Shown piece by piece: positions 56,204-64,000 of a DNA stretch of 64,000 nt (within the stretch, counting starts at the first letter, position 1; the number at the start of each line of letters is the position of its first letter). The stretch is from assembly GCA_024123955.1 (NCBI GenBank), contig CP099652.1, positions 5,766,001 to 5,830,000 on the forward strand, written 5' to 3'. Below the pieces are notes generated by a model that had not been told where the DNA came from, searched no databases, and was given only the letters and a program-made list of their open reading frames with translations. Position numbers and translations under genes: made by a program. The DNA is from Oxalobacteraceae bacterium OTU3CINTB1 (GTDB taxonomy: Bacteria > Pseudomonadota > Gammaproteobacteria > Burkholderiales > Burkholderiaceae_D).

Positions 56204-56233
56204 AGGGCGGCGCCGCGGCGCCGCCCTTTTTTT
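56204..56233 (+). terminator. Terminator of the first receptor gene
   Basis: A GGGCGGCGCC/GGCGCCGCCC stem followed by seven T, 31 bases after the stop. Confidence 0.88.
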
Positions 56234-56385
56234 GTGGTGTAAATGTAACGTTGTAAGTCTGCCTAAACCTGAATGTACGAGTGTTGGTCACGCACCAAGG
56301 TGTGGCACGCCGGCCACGCCGCACCAAGATATTCGCTAAATTTATGCCGGTACGCCAATGTTTCCCAGCAGCGGATCAGCTCCCG

Positions 56386-56506
56386 CACCAAATTAGAGCG
56401 TTTTTTGGCGCCTTAATGGCGCAATGTTGCTTGCACGAAATCCCGTCTTTTACGTCCTTTTACAAAACTTTGTACGTTGACAGCGGCCATCCGTGAATGA
56501 TCTGAT
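56386..56506 (+). promoter_or_regulatory. Conserved box and promoter of the second receptor
   Basis: CACCAAATTAGAGCGTTTTT begins at 56386. TTGACAGCG lies 91 bases further (56477), and after 14 bases TGATCTGATG follows as the -10 region. The same two elements with almost the same distance occur before the third receptor. The rest of the 433-base gap between the receptor genes shows no coding frame. Confidence 0.6.
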
Positions 56507-56606
56507 GGCGAATGCGAAAAACGTTACGTTTTTTTCATTGGCACGCGCCGCTCAAAAACAGCGACCACCTGGTGGTCATCGATAGAAGAATTGGGAGAAC
56601 AACAGA

Positions 56607-59282
56607 ATGATGGTTGAAACAACTTTGGCACGATCCGTACGCCTGGTGTGCGCCGGCGGCCTGCTGGGCCTGGGCCTGATCGCTCCGGTCGGCCAAGCGC
56701 TGGCGCAAACGGCCGACCAGCCGATGCAGCGCGTCGAAGTGACCGGCTCGTCGATCAAACGCCTGGTGTCGGAGACGGCCAACCCGCTGACCGTGTTCAA
56801 GGCCGACGACTTCGTCAAGCAAGGCCTGACCACCGCGCAGGAAGTGCTGGACCGGATCCCGTCGAACAGCTCGAGCTTCGGCGCCGGCAACGTCGTCGGC
56901 GGCAACAGCAGCGGCCTGCCGACCGGCGGCGCGGCCAGCGCCGACTTGCGCGGCCTGGGCGGCGACAAGACCCTGGTGCTGCTCAACGGCCGGCGCATCG
57001 CCAACCATCCGTACGACGGCGCCAGCGTCGACCTCAACATCATTCCGGTCTCCGCCCTCGAACGCGTCGAAGTGCTGCGCGACGGCGCCTCGGCCATCTA
57101 CGGCACCGACGCCATCGGCGGCGTGATCAACTTCATCACCAAACGCTCGGTCAACGCCACCACCATCACCGCCGAGGCGGTGCTGCCGCGCGCGCCGGGC
57201 GCCGACGAGAAGCGCGTCAACATCTCCAGCGGCTTCGGGGACCTGGAAAAAGACGGCTACAACGTCTTTGGCGTGTTCGACCACCACAAGATCGACATCC
57301 TGACTTCGCAGCAGCGCGAGTTCTCGAAGACCGGCGTGATTCCGGAGCGCGGCCTGAACCTGACCTCCGGCACCACCTTCCCCGGTAACTATTTCGACCC
57401 GGTCTCCGGCGCCACCGGCAACCCCGGCTTCGCCAGCGGCTGCGACGCGCCGCTGTCGGTGCCGCGCGCCAGCAACGGCACCTGCCGCCAGGATTACACC
57501 CGCCAGATCGACGATCTGCCGGAGCAGAAACAAACCGCCTTCTTCGGCAAGGCCACCTTCAAGCTCAACAACGACCACCTGGCCTCGATCGAGTACCTGC
57601 ATTCGGAAAACGATGTGGTCTCGCACACGGCGCCGCCGCCGCAGACCGGCCTGATCCTGCCGATCACCAGCAAATACTACCCGGGCAACGCGGGTGGCGT
57701 GCCGGCCATGCCGGGCCTGTCCGGCCAGCCGCTGTCGGTCAACTGGCGTCCGACCGAAGCCGGTCCGCGTGAAATCAACTCCAAGGGCGCCGCCGACCGC
57801 CTGGTGTTCTCGGTCGAAGGCCTGCTGGCCGGCTGGGACTACAAGACCGGCTTCAACCTGTCGGAAAGCCGTTCGGCCGAATACTTCACCGGCGGCTATG
57901 TGCGCGACGAAAGCTTCGCCGCCGGCGTCGCCAACGGCATCCTCAATCCGTTCGGCAAGCAGGACGCCGCCGGCAAGACCTACCTCGACAGCACCGCGCT
58001 GCGCGGCCAGGTGCAGAAGGGCAAGACCCGCAACACCGGCATCGACGCCAAGGCCAGCCGCGAGCTGATGGATCTGCCGGGCGGCAAGCTGGCGGTGGCC
58101 ATCGGCGGCGAACTGCGCCGCGAAGAGGCCGACTTCAACGTCAACCGCGACATCGCCGGCCAGGCGACCAGCTCCGGCCTGTCCGGTTCGCAGTCGACTT
58201 CCGGCGCGCGCACCATCAAGGCCGTGTTCGGCGAAGTCAATATGCCGCTGATCAAGGATCTGGAGGTGCAGCTGGCCGCCCGTTTCGATGACTACAGCGA
58301 CGTCGGCAACACCACCAATCCGAAACTGGGCCTGCGCTACCAGCCGACCAAGGAAATCGTGCTGCGCGGTTCGGCCTCGACCGGCTTCCGCGCCCCGACC
58401 CTGTTCGAGAAAAACGCGCCGCAGTCGAAGAACGACACCAACAACTCGTACAACGACCCGATTCTGTGCCCGGGCGGCAAGCTGTCGACCAATCCGATCG
58501 CCAACCCGCTGCGCGACTGCGACCTGCAACAGTACAAACTGCAAGGCGGCAACCAGAACCTGAATCCGGAAAAATCGAAAACCTTCGCCTTCGGCGTGGT
58601 GGTCGAGCCGATCCCGCAAGCGACCTTGTCGGTCGACTACTGGAACATCAAGCTCAAGGACAAGATCAACGCGCTGCCGGAAGAAGCCATCTACGGCGAC
58701 TACGCCAAGTACCAGGCGCGCTTCATCCGCAACCCGGACGGCTCGCCGTACGCGATCCTGGACTTGAAGGAAAACCTGGGCAAGGTCAACACCGACGGCC
58801 TGGACGTGAGCCTGACGATGCGTTCCGGCGCCACCCCGTACGGCAACTTCACGCTGACGGTCGACGGCACCTATGTCCACAAGTATGAGTACCAGGACGA
58901 GCGCGGCGGCCCTTACACCCAGAACGTCGGCCGCTACGCCGCCAACAATCCGGTGTTCCGTTGGAAGCACAACGCCGCGCTGAACTGGCGCCAGGGCGTG
59001 TGGGCCGCGACGTTGGCGCAGTCGTTCAAGTCCGGCTATACCGACCAGAACCTGGACATCGACGACCAGTACCTGAACAAGGTGCCGTCGTATAGCCTGT
59101 GGAACCTGTCGGGCACCTACACCGGCTTCAAGGGCGTGAGCCTGACCGCCGGCGTGAAAAACCTGCTGGACAAGGACCCGCCGTTCTCCAACCAGGGCAC
59201 GCTGTTCCAGAAGGGTTACGATCCACGCTACACCGACGCCGTCGGCCGTGCGATCTATCTGCGCGGCAGCTACACCTTCTAA
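56607..59282 (+). CDS. TonB-dependent outer-membrane receptor
   Basis: An 891-residue receptor. The signal region MMVETTLARSVRLVCAGGLL is closely related to that of the first and third receptors. The plug starts MQRVEVTGSSIKRLVSETAN and contains GGVINFITKRSVNAT; the barrel ends in YLRGSYTF. ATG at 56607 follows GGGAGAACAACAG. It is one of three tandem paralogues that probably arose by duplication and took on different substrates. Neighbouring ABC importer suggests a peptide-like substrate, without proof. Confidence 0.92.
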   Translation: MMVETTLARSVRLVCAGGLLGLGLIAPVGQALAQTADQPMQRVEVTGSSIKRLVSETANPLTVFKADDFVKQGLTTAQEVLDRIPSNSSSFGAGNVVGGNSSGLPTGGAASADLRGLGGDKTLVLLNGRRIANHPYDGASVDLNIIPVSALERVEVLRDGASAIYGTDAIGGVINFITKRSVNATTITAEAVLPRAPGADEKRVNISSGFGDLEKDGYNVFGVFDHHKIDILTSQQREFSKTGVIPERGLNLTSGTTFPGNYFDPVSGATGNPGFASGCDAPLSVPRASNGTCRQDYTRQIDDLPEQKQTAFFGKATFKLNNDHLASIEYLHSENDVVSHTAPPPQTGLILPITSKYYPGNAGGVPAMPGLSGQPLSVNWRPTEAGPREINSKGAADRLVFSVEGLLAGWDYKTGFNLSESRSAEYFTGGYVRDESFAAGVANGILNPFGKQDAAGKTYLDSTALRGQVQKGKTRNTGIDAKASRELMDLPGGKLAVAIGGELRREEADFNVNRDIAGQATSSGLSGSQSTSGARTIKAVFGEVNMPLIKDLEVQLAARFDDYSDVGNTTNPKLGLRYQPTKEIVLRGSASTGFRAPTLFEKNAPQSKNDTNNSYNDPILCPGGKLSTNPIANPLRDCDLQQYKLQGGNQNLNPEKSKTFAFGVVVEPIPQATLSVDYWNIKLKDKINALPEEAIYGDYAKYQARFIRNPDGSPYAILDLKENLGKVNTDGLDVSLTMRSGATPYGNFTLTVDGTYVHKYEYQDERGGPYTQNVGRYAANNPVFRWKHNAALNWRQGVWAATLAQSFKSGYTDQNLDIDDQYLNKVPSYSLWNLSGTYTGFKGVSLTAGVKNLLDKDPPFSNQGTLFQKGYDPRYTDAVGRAIYLRGSYTF

Positions 59283-59310
59283 GCCGTCCAGGCGGCTGTA
59301 ACGCCTGTCC

Positions 59311-59345
59311 AACCCGGACCCGCCGCCAGGCGCGTCCGGGTTTTT
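59311..59345 (+). terminator. Terminator of the second receptor gene
   Basis: AACCCGGAC and GTCCGGGTT form a nine-pair stem followed by T5. Confidence 0.85.
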
Positions 59346-59527
59346 CACGTCCGCGCGCTGCGGTGGGGGAACGCTGTTGTGGAAATCCCACGCCCGGGTC
59401 GATATTGATCCAGTTTCATGATGATTAGTTTCGCACAAACATCGCACCATGGATCAGCGCGCTTCGCCGCAGAATCACTTCCATTTCGATAGCAATGCGG
59501 ATTTTCCATTCGCGCTTCCCCTCCCCT

Positions 59528-59650
59528 CACCAAATTAGCGCGTTTTTCCGCGCGAAACTGGCGCGCGCCGGCGCCGCGCGGCCATGCGCAGCTTTGGCTA
59601 GCACGCCCCGGCTTGCGGATTGACAGCGATTCGCGCCAGGTGATTTGATG
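59528..59650 (+). promoter_or_regulatory. Conserved box and promoter of the third receptor
   Basis: CACCAAATTAGCGCGTTTTT begins at 59528 and TTGACAGCG at 59620, 92 bases apart, with TGATTTGATG after a further 14 bases. The layout repeats that of the second receptor. The 415-base gap holds no recognisable gene. Confidence 0.6.
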
Positions 59651-59697
59651 AGTCAAGGGACCCGTCCGTGTGTCCCGTTCAAATCGGGAGTTAAACA

Positions 59698-62538
59698 ATG
59701 ATGGTTGAAACAGTATTGTCACGATCGGTACGGCTGATCTGCGCCGGCGGCCTGGCCTTCGGCATGCACGCGGCCGTGGCGCAAACCGGCGACGCGCCGG
59801 TCCAGCGCGTCGAGATCACCGGCTCGAGCATCAAACGCATCAGCGCCGAGGGCGCGCTGCCGGTGCAGACGCTGACCAAGGCGCAGATCGAACAAAGCGG
59901 CGCGGCCAGCGTGGCCGACCTGATCGCCACCTTGCCGTCGATGCAGGGTTTCACCACCTCGTCGATGTCGGTCAACGGCGGCGGCGGCGGCCTGCAATCG
60001 GCGTCGATCCACTCGATCGGCGAAGGCTACACCCTGGTGCTGCTCAACGGGCGCCGCCTGGCGCCGGCCACCTCCGGCTCCACCGTCAACCTGGCCAGCA
60101 TTCCGCTGGCGGCGGTCGAGCGCGTCGAGATCCTGACCGACGGCGCCAACACCTTGTACGGCTCGGACGCGATCGCCGGCGTGGTCAACTTCATCCTCAA
60201 GAAAAACCAGACCGACGCCATCATCGAGGGCTCGTACAGCCAGCCGCGCAGCCGCGGCGGGCGCACCCAGACGGCGTCGATCTCCAAGGGCTGGGGCGAT
60301 ATCGACACGGACGGCTTCAACATCCTGGTGTCGGCCTCGCACGACGAGACCAAGGCCTCCTGGGCGCGCGACCGCGACTTTTCCAAGAGCGGCGTGATCC
60401 CGTTCTCGTCGAACGGCAAGAACTACAGCCTCTACCAATTGAGCTCCAACTCGATGCCGGGCACCGCCACCGTCCAGTACACCAATCCGGACAAATCGGC
60501 GGGCAGCGTCCTGTTCAGCCCCAACCTGCTGGCCACCGGCGCCTGCAACGGCAGCAACCTGTTCCGCATCAGCCCGACCCGCTGCCAGTACGACTACGCG
60601 GCCACAGTGCAAAACACCCCGGCCATCAAGCGCGACAGCGTGTTCGCCTCGCTCAACTATAAAATCAACGACAGCGCCAACTTCTTCGCCGAAGCGCTCG
60701 GCTCGTCGTTCACCAACACCGCGCAATACGCGCCGCCGGCCCAGCCGCTGGGCGTGCCGCTCAACAGCGCGCTGTACGCCCGCTCGATCGCGCCGTACCT
60801 GGCGCGGGTCGGCGTGCCGGCCGGCGCCACCGTCGACAGCGCGACGATGAGCCTGCGCCTGGTCGACGCCGGCGGCCGCGCCGACAACTACAAAACCGTC
60901 GCCAAGCACCTGGCCTTCGGCGTCGACGGCACCGTCAAGGGCTTCGATTACCGCGCCGCGTTCACGCACTCGGAAAACAAGCAGACCGACACCGCCGCCG
61001 GCGGCTACATGAGCCTGAACGCCTTCGACGCCCTCGTCACCTCGGGTCAGTTCGACCCGTTCGCGCCGCCGGGCACCTCGCAGGGCATCCTGGCGCCGGC
61101 CGTGCTGGACGTCCAGTTCGGCGAGACCAAGTCCACGCTCGACCAGATCCAGGCCAGCGCGACGACCGAACTGTTCAAGATGCCGGCCGGCGCGGCCCAG
61201 CTGGCCGTCGGCGCCGACTTCACCCGCCAGAAATATTCCGAGGCGCCAAGCGCCTACAACCAGGGCCCGAACAAGCAGCAGCCGGACTTCGACGACGCCG
61301 CCGTCGGCGGCACCTCCGGCGCGTTGCCGATCGACGCCAGCCGCAAGAACTGGGGCGCCTACGGCGAGCTGCTGCTGCCGGTGCTGAAGAATATGGACCT
61401 GACCGCCTCGACCCGCTATGACGATTTCGGCGCCGTCACCAACGACAAGAACTTCGACACCGACGGCAATCTGCTCGGCTCGGGCAAGCAGGGCAAGACC
61501 GCCAGCAAGGCCACCTACAAGCTGGCGCTGCGCTGGAATCCGGTCGACATGCTGCTGGTGCGCGCCTCCTACGGCACCGGCTTCAAGGCGCCGGTGCTGA
61601 CCGACATCGTCAAGCCGCTGGTCAACGGCGGCTCGTCGCAATTCCATAACTGCCCGATCACCTCGCCGACCGATCCGCGCTTCCGCCTGTGCCACGGCCC
61701 AGCCGAATACGCGCTGCTCAGCGGCGGCAACGCCGCCACCGGCGAAGGCGCGCTGTTGCCGGAGGAATCGAAGCAGGCCACGCTGGGCTTCCGTCTGGAG
61801 CCGATTCCCAGCCTGTCGCTCGGCTTCGACTTCTGGGACGTCAAGCTGACCAACCAGATCGCCACCTTGTCGGAAAACCTGGTGTTCGAAAATCCGGCCG
61901 TGTACGACAGCCTGCTGCGCAGCTACTTCGACCCGATCCAGAAGCAGGACGTGCTGGTGGCGGCGCTGACGCCGTTCAACCTCTCCACCGCGCACTACCA
62001 GGGCATCGACTGGGACCACACCTACCGCACCAGCACCGCGCTGGGCAAGGTGGCGCTGCAATGGACCGGCACCTTCATGACCAAGGCCGAACAGGACAAC
62101 CCCGGCACGGGCCTGGAGAAGAACATCGGCCGCTTCAACTCGTACGCCGACGTCACCTTCCGCGTGATCTCCAAGCTGACCGCGTCGCTGCGCACCAATA
62201 TGTTCATGCACTCGCTGACGGCCAATTACCACTCTGGCTATATCGACCAGGAGTATAACGAGGACAACTCGGTGGTGCGCGAGGTGTTGGCCGACGGCAG
62301 CCTGGGCGGCAACGTGCCGCTGACGCGGCGGGTCAGCTCGTACACCACCTTCGACTGGCAAACCAAGGCGCAGCTGACCAAGCAGTTCACGCTGACGGCC
62401 GGCATCAAGAACCTGGCCGACATCGACCCGCCCTTCACCATGCGCAACGCCGGCGGCGGCAACCAGTCCGGTTACGACGGCCGCTACACCGACCCGCTGG
62501 GCCGCACCTTCTACCTGACGGGCAATTACAAGTTCTAA
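59698..62538 (+). CDS. TonB-dependent outer-membrane receptor
   Basis: A 946-residue receptor. Signal MMVETVLSRSVRLICAGGLA is nearly the same as in its tandem paralogues. The plug has VQRVEITGSSIKRISAEGAL and IAGVVNFILKKNQTDA; the barrel ends GRTFYLTGNYKF. Its C-terminal part (NAGGGNQSGYDGRYTDPLGR) is close to that of the convergent fourth receptor, so these two are the nearest pair. GGGAG lies before the ATG. Substrate unknown. Confidence 0.93.
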   Translation: MMVETVLSRSVRLICAGGLAFGMHAAVAQTGDAPVQRVEITGSSIKRISAEGALPVQTLTKAQIEQSGAASVADLIATLPSMQGFTTSSMSVNGGGGGLQSASIHSIGEGYTLVLLNGRRLAPATSGSTVNLASIPLAAVERVEILTDGANTLYGSDAIAGVVNFILKKNQTDAIIEGSYSQPRSRGGRTQTASISKGWGDIDTDGFNILVSASHDETKASWARDRDFSKSGVIPFSSNGKNYSLYQLSSNSMPGTATVQYTNPDKSAGSVLFSPNLLATGACNGSNLFRISPTRCQYDYAATVQNTPAIKRDSVFASLNYKINDSANFFAEALGSSFTNTAQYAPPAQPLGVPLNSALYARSIAPYLARVGVPAGATVDSATMSLRLVDAGGRADNYKTVAKHLAFGVDGTVKGFDYRAAFTHSENKQTDTAAGGYMSLNAFDALVTSGQFDPFAPPGTSQGILAPAVLDVQFGETKSTLDQIQASATTELFKMPAGAAQLAVGADFTRQKYSEAPSAYNQGPNKQQPDFDDAAVGGTSGALPIDASRKNWGAYGELLLPVLKNMDLTASTRYDDFGAVTNDKNFDTDGNLLGSGKQGKTASKATYKLALRWNPVDMLLVRASYGTGFKAPVLTDIVKPLVNGGSSQFHNCPITSPTDPRFRLCHGPAEYALLSGGNAATGEGALLPEESKQATLGFRLEPIPSLSLGFDFWDVKLTNQIATLSENLVFENPAVYDSLLRSYFDPIQKQDVLVAALTPFNLSTAHYQGIDWDHTYRTSTALGKVALQWTGTFMTKAEQDNPGTGLEKNIGRFNSYADVTFRVISKLTASLRTNMFMHSLTANYHSGYIDQEYNEDNSVVREVLADGSLGGNVPLTRRVSSYTTFDWQTKAQLTKQFTLTAGIKNLADIDPPFTMRNAGGGNQSGYDGRYTDPLGRTFYLTGNYKF

Positions 62539-62557
62539 GCCGGGTTGGCATGATCGA

Positions 62558-62583
62558 AAGGGCTCCCCGGAGCCCTTTTTTTT
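62558..62583 (+). terminator. Terminator between two convergent receptors
   Basis: GGGCTCC and GGAGCCC pair around CC, followed by eight T. The preceding AA allows weak action in the other direction. Confidence 0.88.
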
Positions 62584-62589
62584 ACAGCG

Positions 62590-64000
62590 TCAGAACCGGT
62601 AATTACCGGTGAGGTAGAACGACCGACCGCGTGGATCGCTGTAGCGCGCGTCGTACCCGAGCTGGTTGCCGCCCCCGGCGTTCTGCAACGTCAGCGGCGG
62701 ATCGCGGTCGAACAGGTTCCTGATCCCGGCCGTGAGCGCAAACGCGCCGAAATCATACTTGCCCTGCCAATCGAACGTGGTGTACGACGCCGTGCGCAAG
62801 CCCTCGAACGCCACCGATTCGCCGATGCCGCCATCGGGCGCCACCGCGAAGATCGCCGTGTCGAGCGGATACGGCTGGTCGTGATACCCGGAGCGGTAAT
62901 TCGCCGTCAAGGTGTTGGTCAGCTTGCCGGTGACCAGGCTCAGATTCAAATGGCTCTGCACCCGGAACACCACCGCGTTGTCCGGCCCGAACCGCCCCAG
63001 GTCCGACTGCACCTCGCCGCCGGCCGTGGTGGTGTAGTTCTGCTTGAGCATATAGGTACCATTCCACGCCGCGCGCAGATCGCCGACGCGCGAGCGCAGG
63101 CGGTAGGTGAAGTCCCAGTCGACGCCGCGGTAGTTGGCCACGCCGCCGTTGATCGGCGCCAGGATATAGCCGATCGTCGTATAACCGGCCGGGTCCGGAT
63201 ACGGATTGACGAACAGCCGCTGGTACGCCTGCGGATTGGCGAACCCCACCTGCTCGGGCACGCCCGCCGACAACACCTGGTTGCGGATCTGAACGTTCCA
63301 CAAATCCAGGCCCAGCGACAGGCCCGCCAGCGGCTCGAGCCTCCCGCCCAGCGTCCATTGCCTGGACTTCTCGGGCTGCAGCCCCTCCGCGCCGCTGGCG
63401 CCGTTCGGGCCGGTCAGCAGGTCGTACTGCGCCGAGCCGACCTGGCAACCGCGCGAGCCGGGGAAAGGGCAGGCGTAGCTGCCGGCGGTGCTGCCGAAGA
63501 AGGTCGGCGAGCCGGCGATGTCGTTGATGTTGGGCGCCTTGAAGCCGGTGCCGTACGAGGCGCGCACCAGCACCGTGTCGAGCGGCGTCCAGCGTGTGCT
63601 GAGCTTGTAGGTGGCCTTGCTGAAGTCGTTGCCGACGTCGCCGCCGGGCAAGCGCTGGCGCACGCCGCTGGCGTCGGCCAGCCGCTCGAAGATGTAGCCG
63701 CTGCGGGTCTTGTCGTAGCTGTCGTAGCGCGCCGCCAGGGTCGCCTCCAGCGTTTTGGTCGCCGGCAGCAGCATCTCGGTAAACACGCCCCAATTGTCGC
63801 GCCTGGCGTCGAACGGCACCTGGCCGTAGCTGCCGCCGACCGGGTAGTTGGGCGACGCCGGCTGGGTCGAATAGCCGGAGCCGGACAGGATGGTCGGGTC
63901 GTAAGCGGTCTGGTAGCGCGTCTTCGAATAATCGCCGCCCAGCGAGACGATGGCCGTGCCGCCCGGCAGGCCGAACAGGTCGTGCTGCGCCGCCCCGTGC
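62590..64000 (-). CDS. TonB-dependent outer-membrane receptor, N-terminal part beyond window
   Basis: The last 469 residues of a receptor barrel, converging on the third receptor. The frame stays open to the window edge, where it begins HGAAQHDLFGLPGGTAIVSL, a typical mid-barrel segment. The end GRSFYLTGNYRF and NAGGGNQLGYDARYSDPRGR match the third receptor closely. Signal, plug and TonB box lie outside the window. Substrate unknown. Confidence 0.92.
   Translation of the reverse strand, partial: HGAAQHDLFGLPGGTAIVSLGGDYSKTRYQTAYDPTILSGSGYSTQPASPNYPVGGSYGQVPFDARRDNWGVFTEMLLPATKTLEATLAARYDSYDKTRSGYIFERLADASGVRQRLPGGDVGNDFSKATYKLSTRWTPLDTVLVRASYGTGFKAPNINDIAGSPTFFGSTAGSYACPFPGSRGCQVGSAQYDLLTGPNGASGAEGLQPEKSRQWTLGGRLEPLAGLSLGLDLWNVQIRNQVLSAGVPEQVGFANPQAYQRLFVNPYPDPAGYTTIGYILAPINGGVANYRGVDWDFTYRLRSRVGDLRAAWNGTYMLKQNYTTTAGGEVQSDLGRFGPDNAVVFRVQSHLNLSLVTGKLTNTLTANYRSGYHDQPYPLDTAIFAVAPDGGIGESVAFEGLRTASYTTFDWQGKYDFGAFALTAGIRNLFDRDPPLTLQNAGGGNQLGYDARYSDPRGRSFYLTGNYRF

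Noticed and set aside
56400..56440. Possible sigma-54 promoter (GG-N10-GC near the second receptor box)
   Set aside because: The -12 element does not match TTGC at the right spacing; a sigma-70-like pair further down fits better.

Overview
The window looks like a chromosomal piece of a high-GC betaproteobacterium, most likely an Oxalobacteraceae member of the Massilia/Duganella/Janthinobacterium type. This rests on the housekeeping order rimP-nusA-infB-rbfA-truB-typA, an Ala/Lys-rich 956-residue IF2, the heavily extended RluB, and a tandem set of TonB-dependent receptors. The genus assignment is inference from gene content; no search was possible.

Left part, 1 to about 15.77 kb: the right-hand part of a temperate Siphoviridae-like prophage whose left end lies outside the window. 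From left to right it holds a leftward late block (terminase large and small subunits, zinc-knuckle protein, HNH endonuclease, a chain of tiny overlapping ORFs). Next come an unusual tRNA-like gene with its own terminator, two toxin-antitoxin modules (HicAB and HigBA) and a leftward early block (replication initiator, DnaC-like loader, Cro-like protein). A CI-type repressor is divergent from cro. A long rightward operon follows, with small unknown proteins, an antirepressor, a divergent pair of Arc-like regulators and an AlpA-type protein at the end. The prophage abuts the 3' end of a tRNA-Ser(GGA) gene, the probable attachment site. No integrase, capsid or tail genes are in the window.

Middle part, 15.9-34.5 kb: ordinary host genes. 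These are a hybrid histidine kinase, acetyl-CoA synthetase, a UPF0114 protein, class I fumarase, glutamate racemase and tRNA-His. Then come a secreted protein of unknown function, small envelope proteins including two tandem stand-alone TonB-C domain proteins, a methyl-accepting chemotaxis protein, DusA, an XRE-cupin regulator divergent from an acetyltransferase, and a DUF3141 hydrolase-like protein.

Information-processing part, 34.6-48 kb: typA, truB, rbfA, infB, nusA and rimP run leftward as the classical translation/transcription operon. Upstream lie rluB-scpB and glucokinase. Two palindromic intergenic repeats sit in this part.

Right part, 48-64 kb: a DedA-rhodanese fusion, a three-gene peptide-type ABC importer without a visible substrate-binding protein, and four large TonB-dependent receptors (three rightward, one converging and cut by the window end). 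The receptors and the ABC importer could together move a peptide-like or siderophore-like nutrient across both membranes, but the substrate is not readable from sequence. The second and third receptor genes share an upstream box and a promoter with almost identical spacing.
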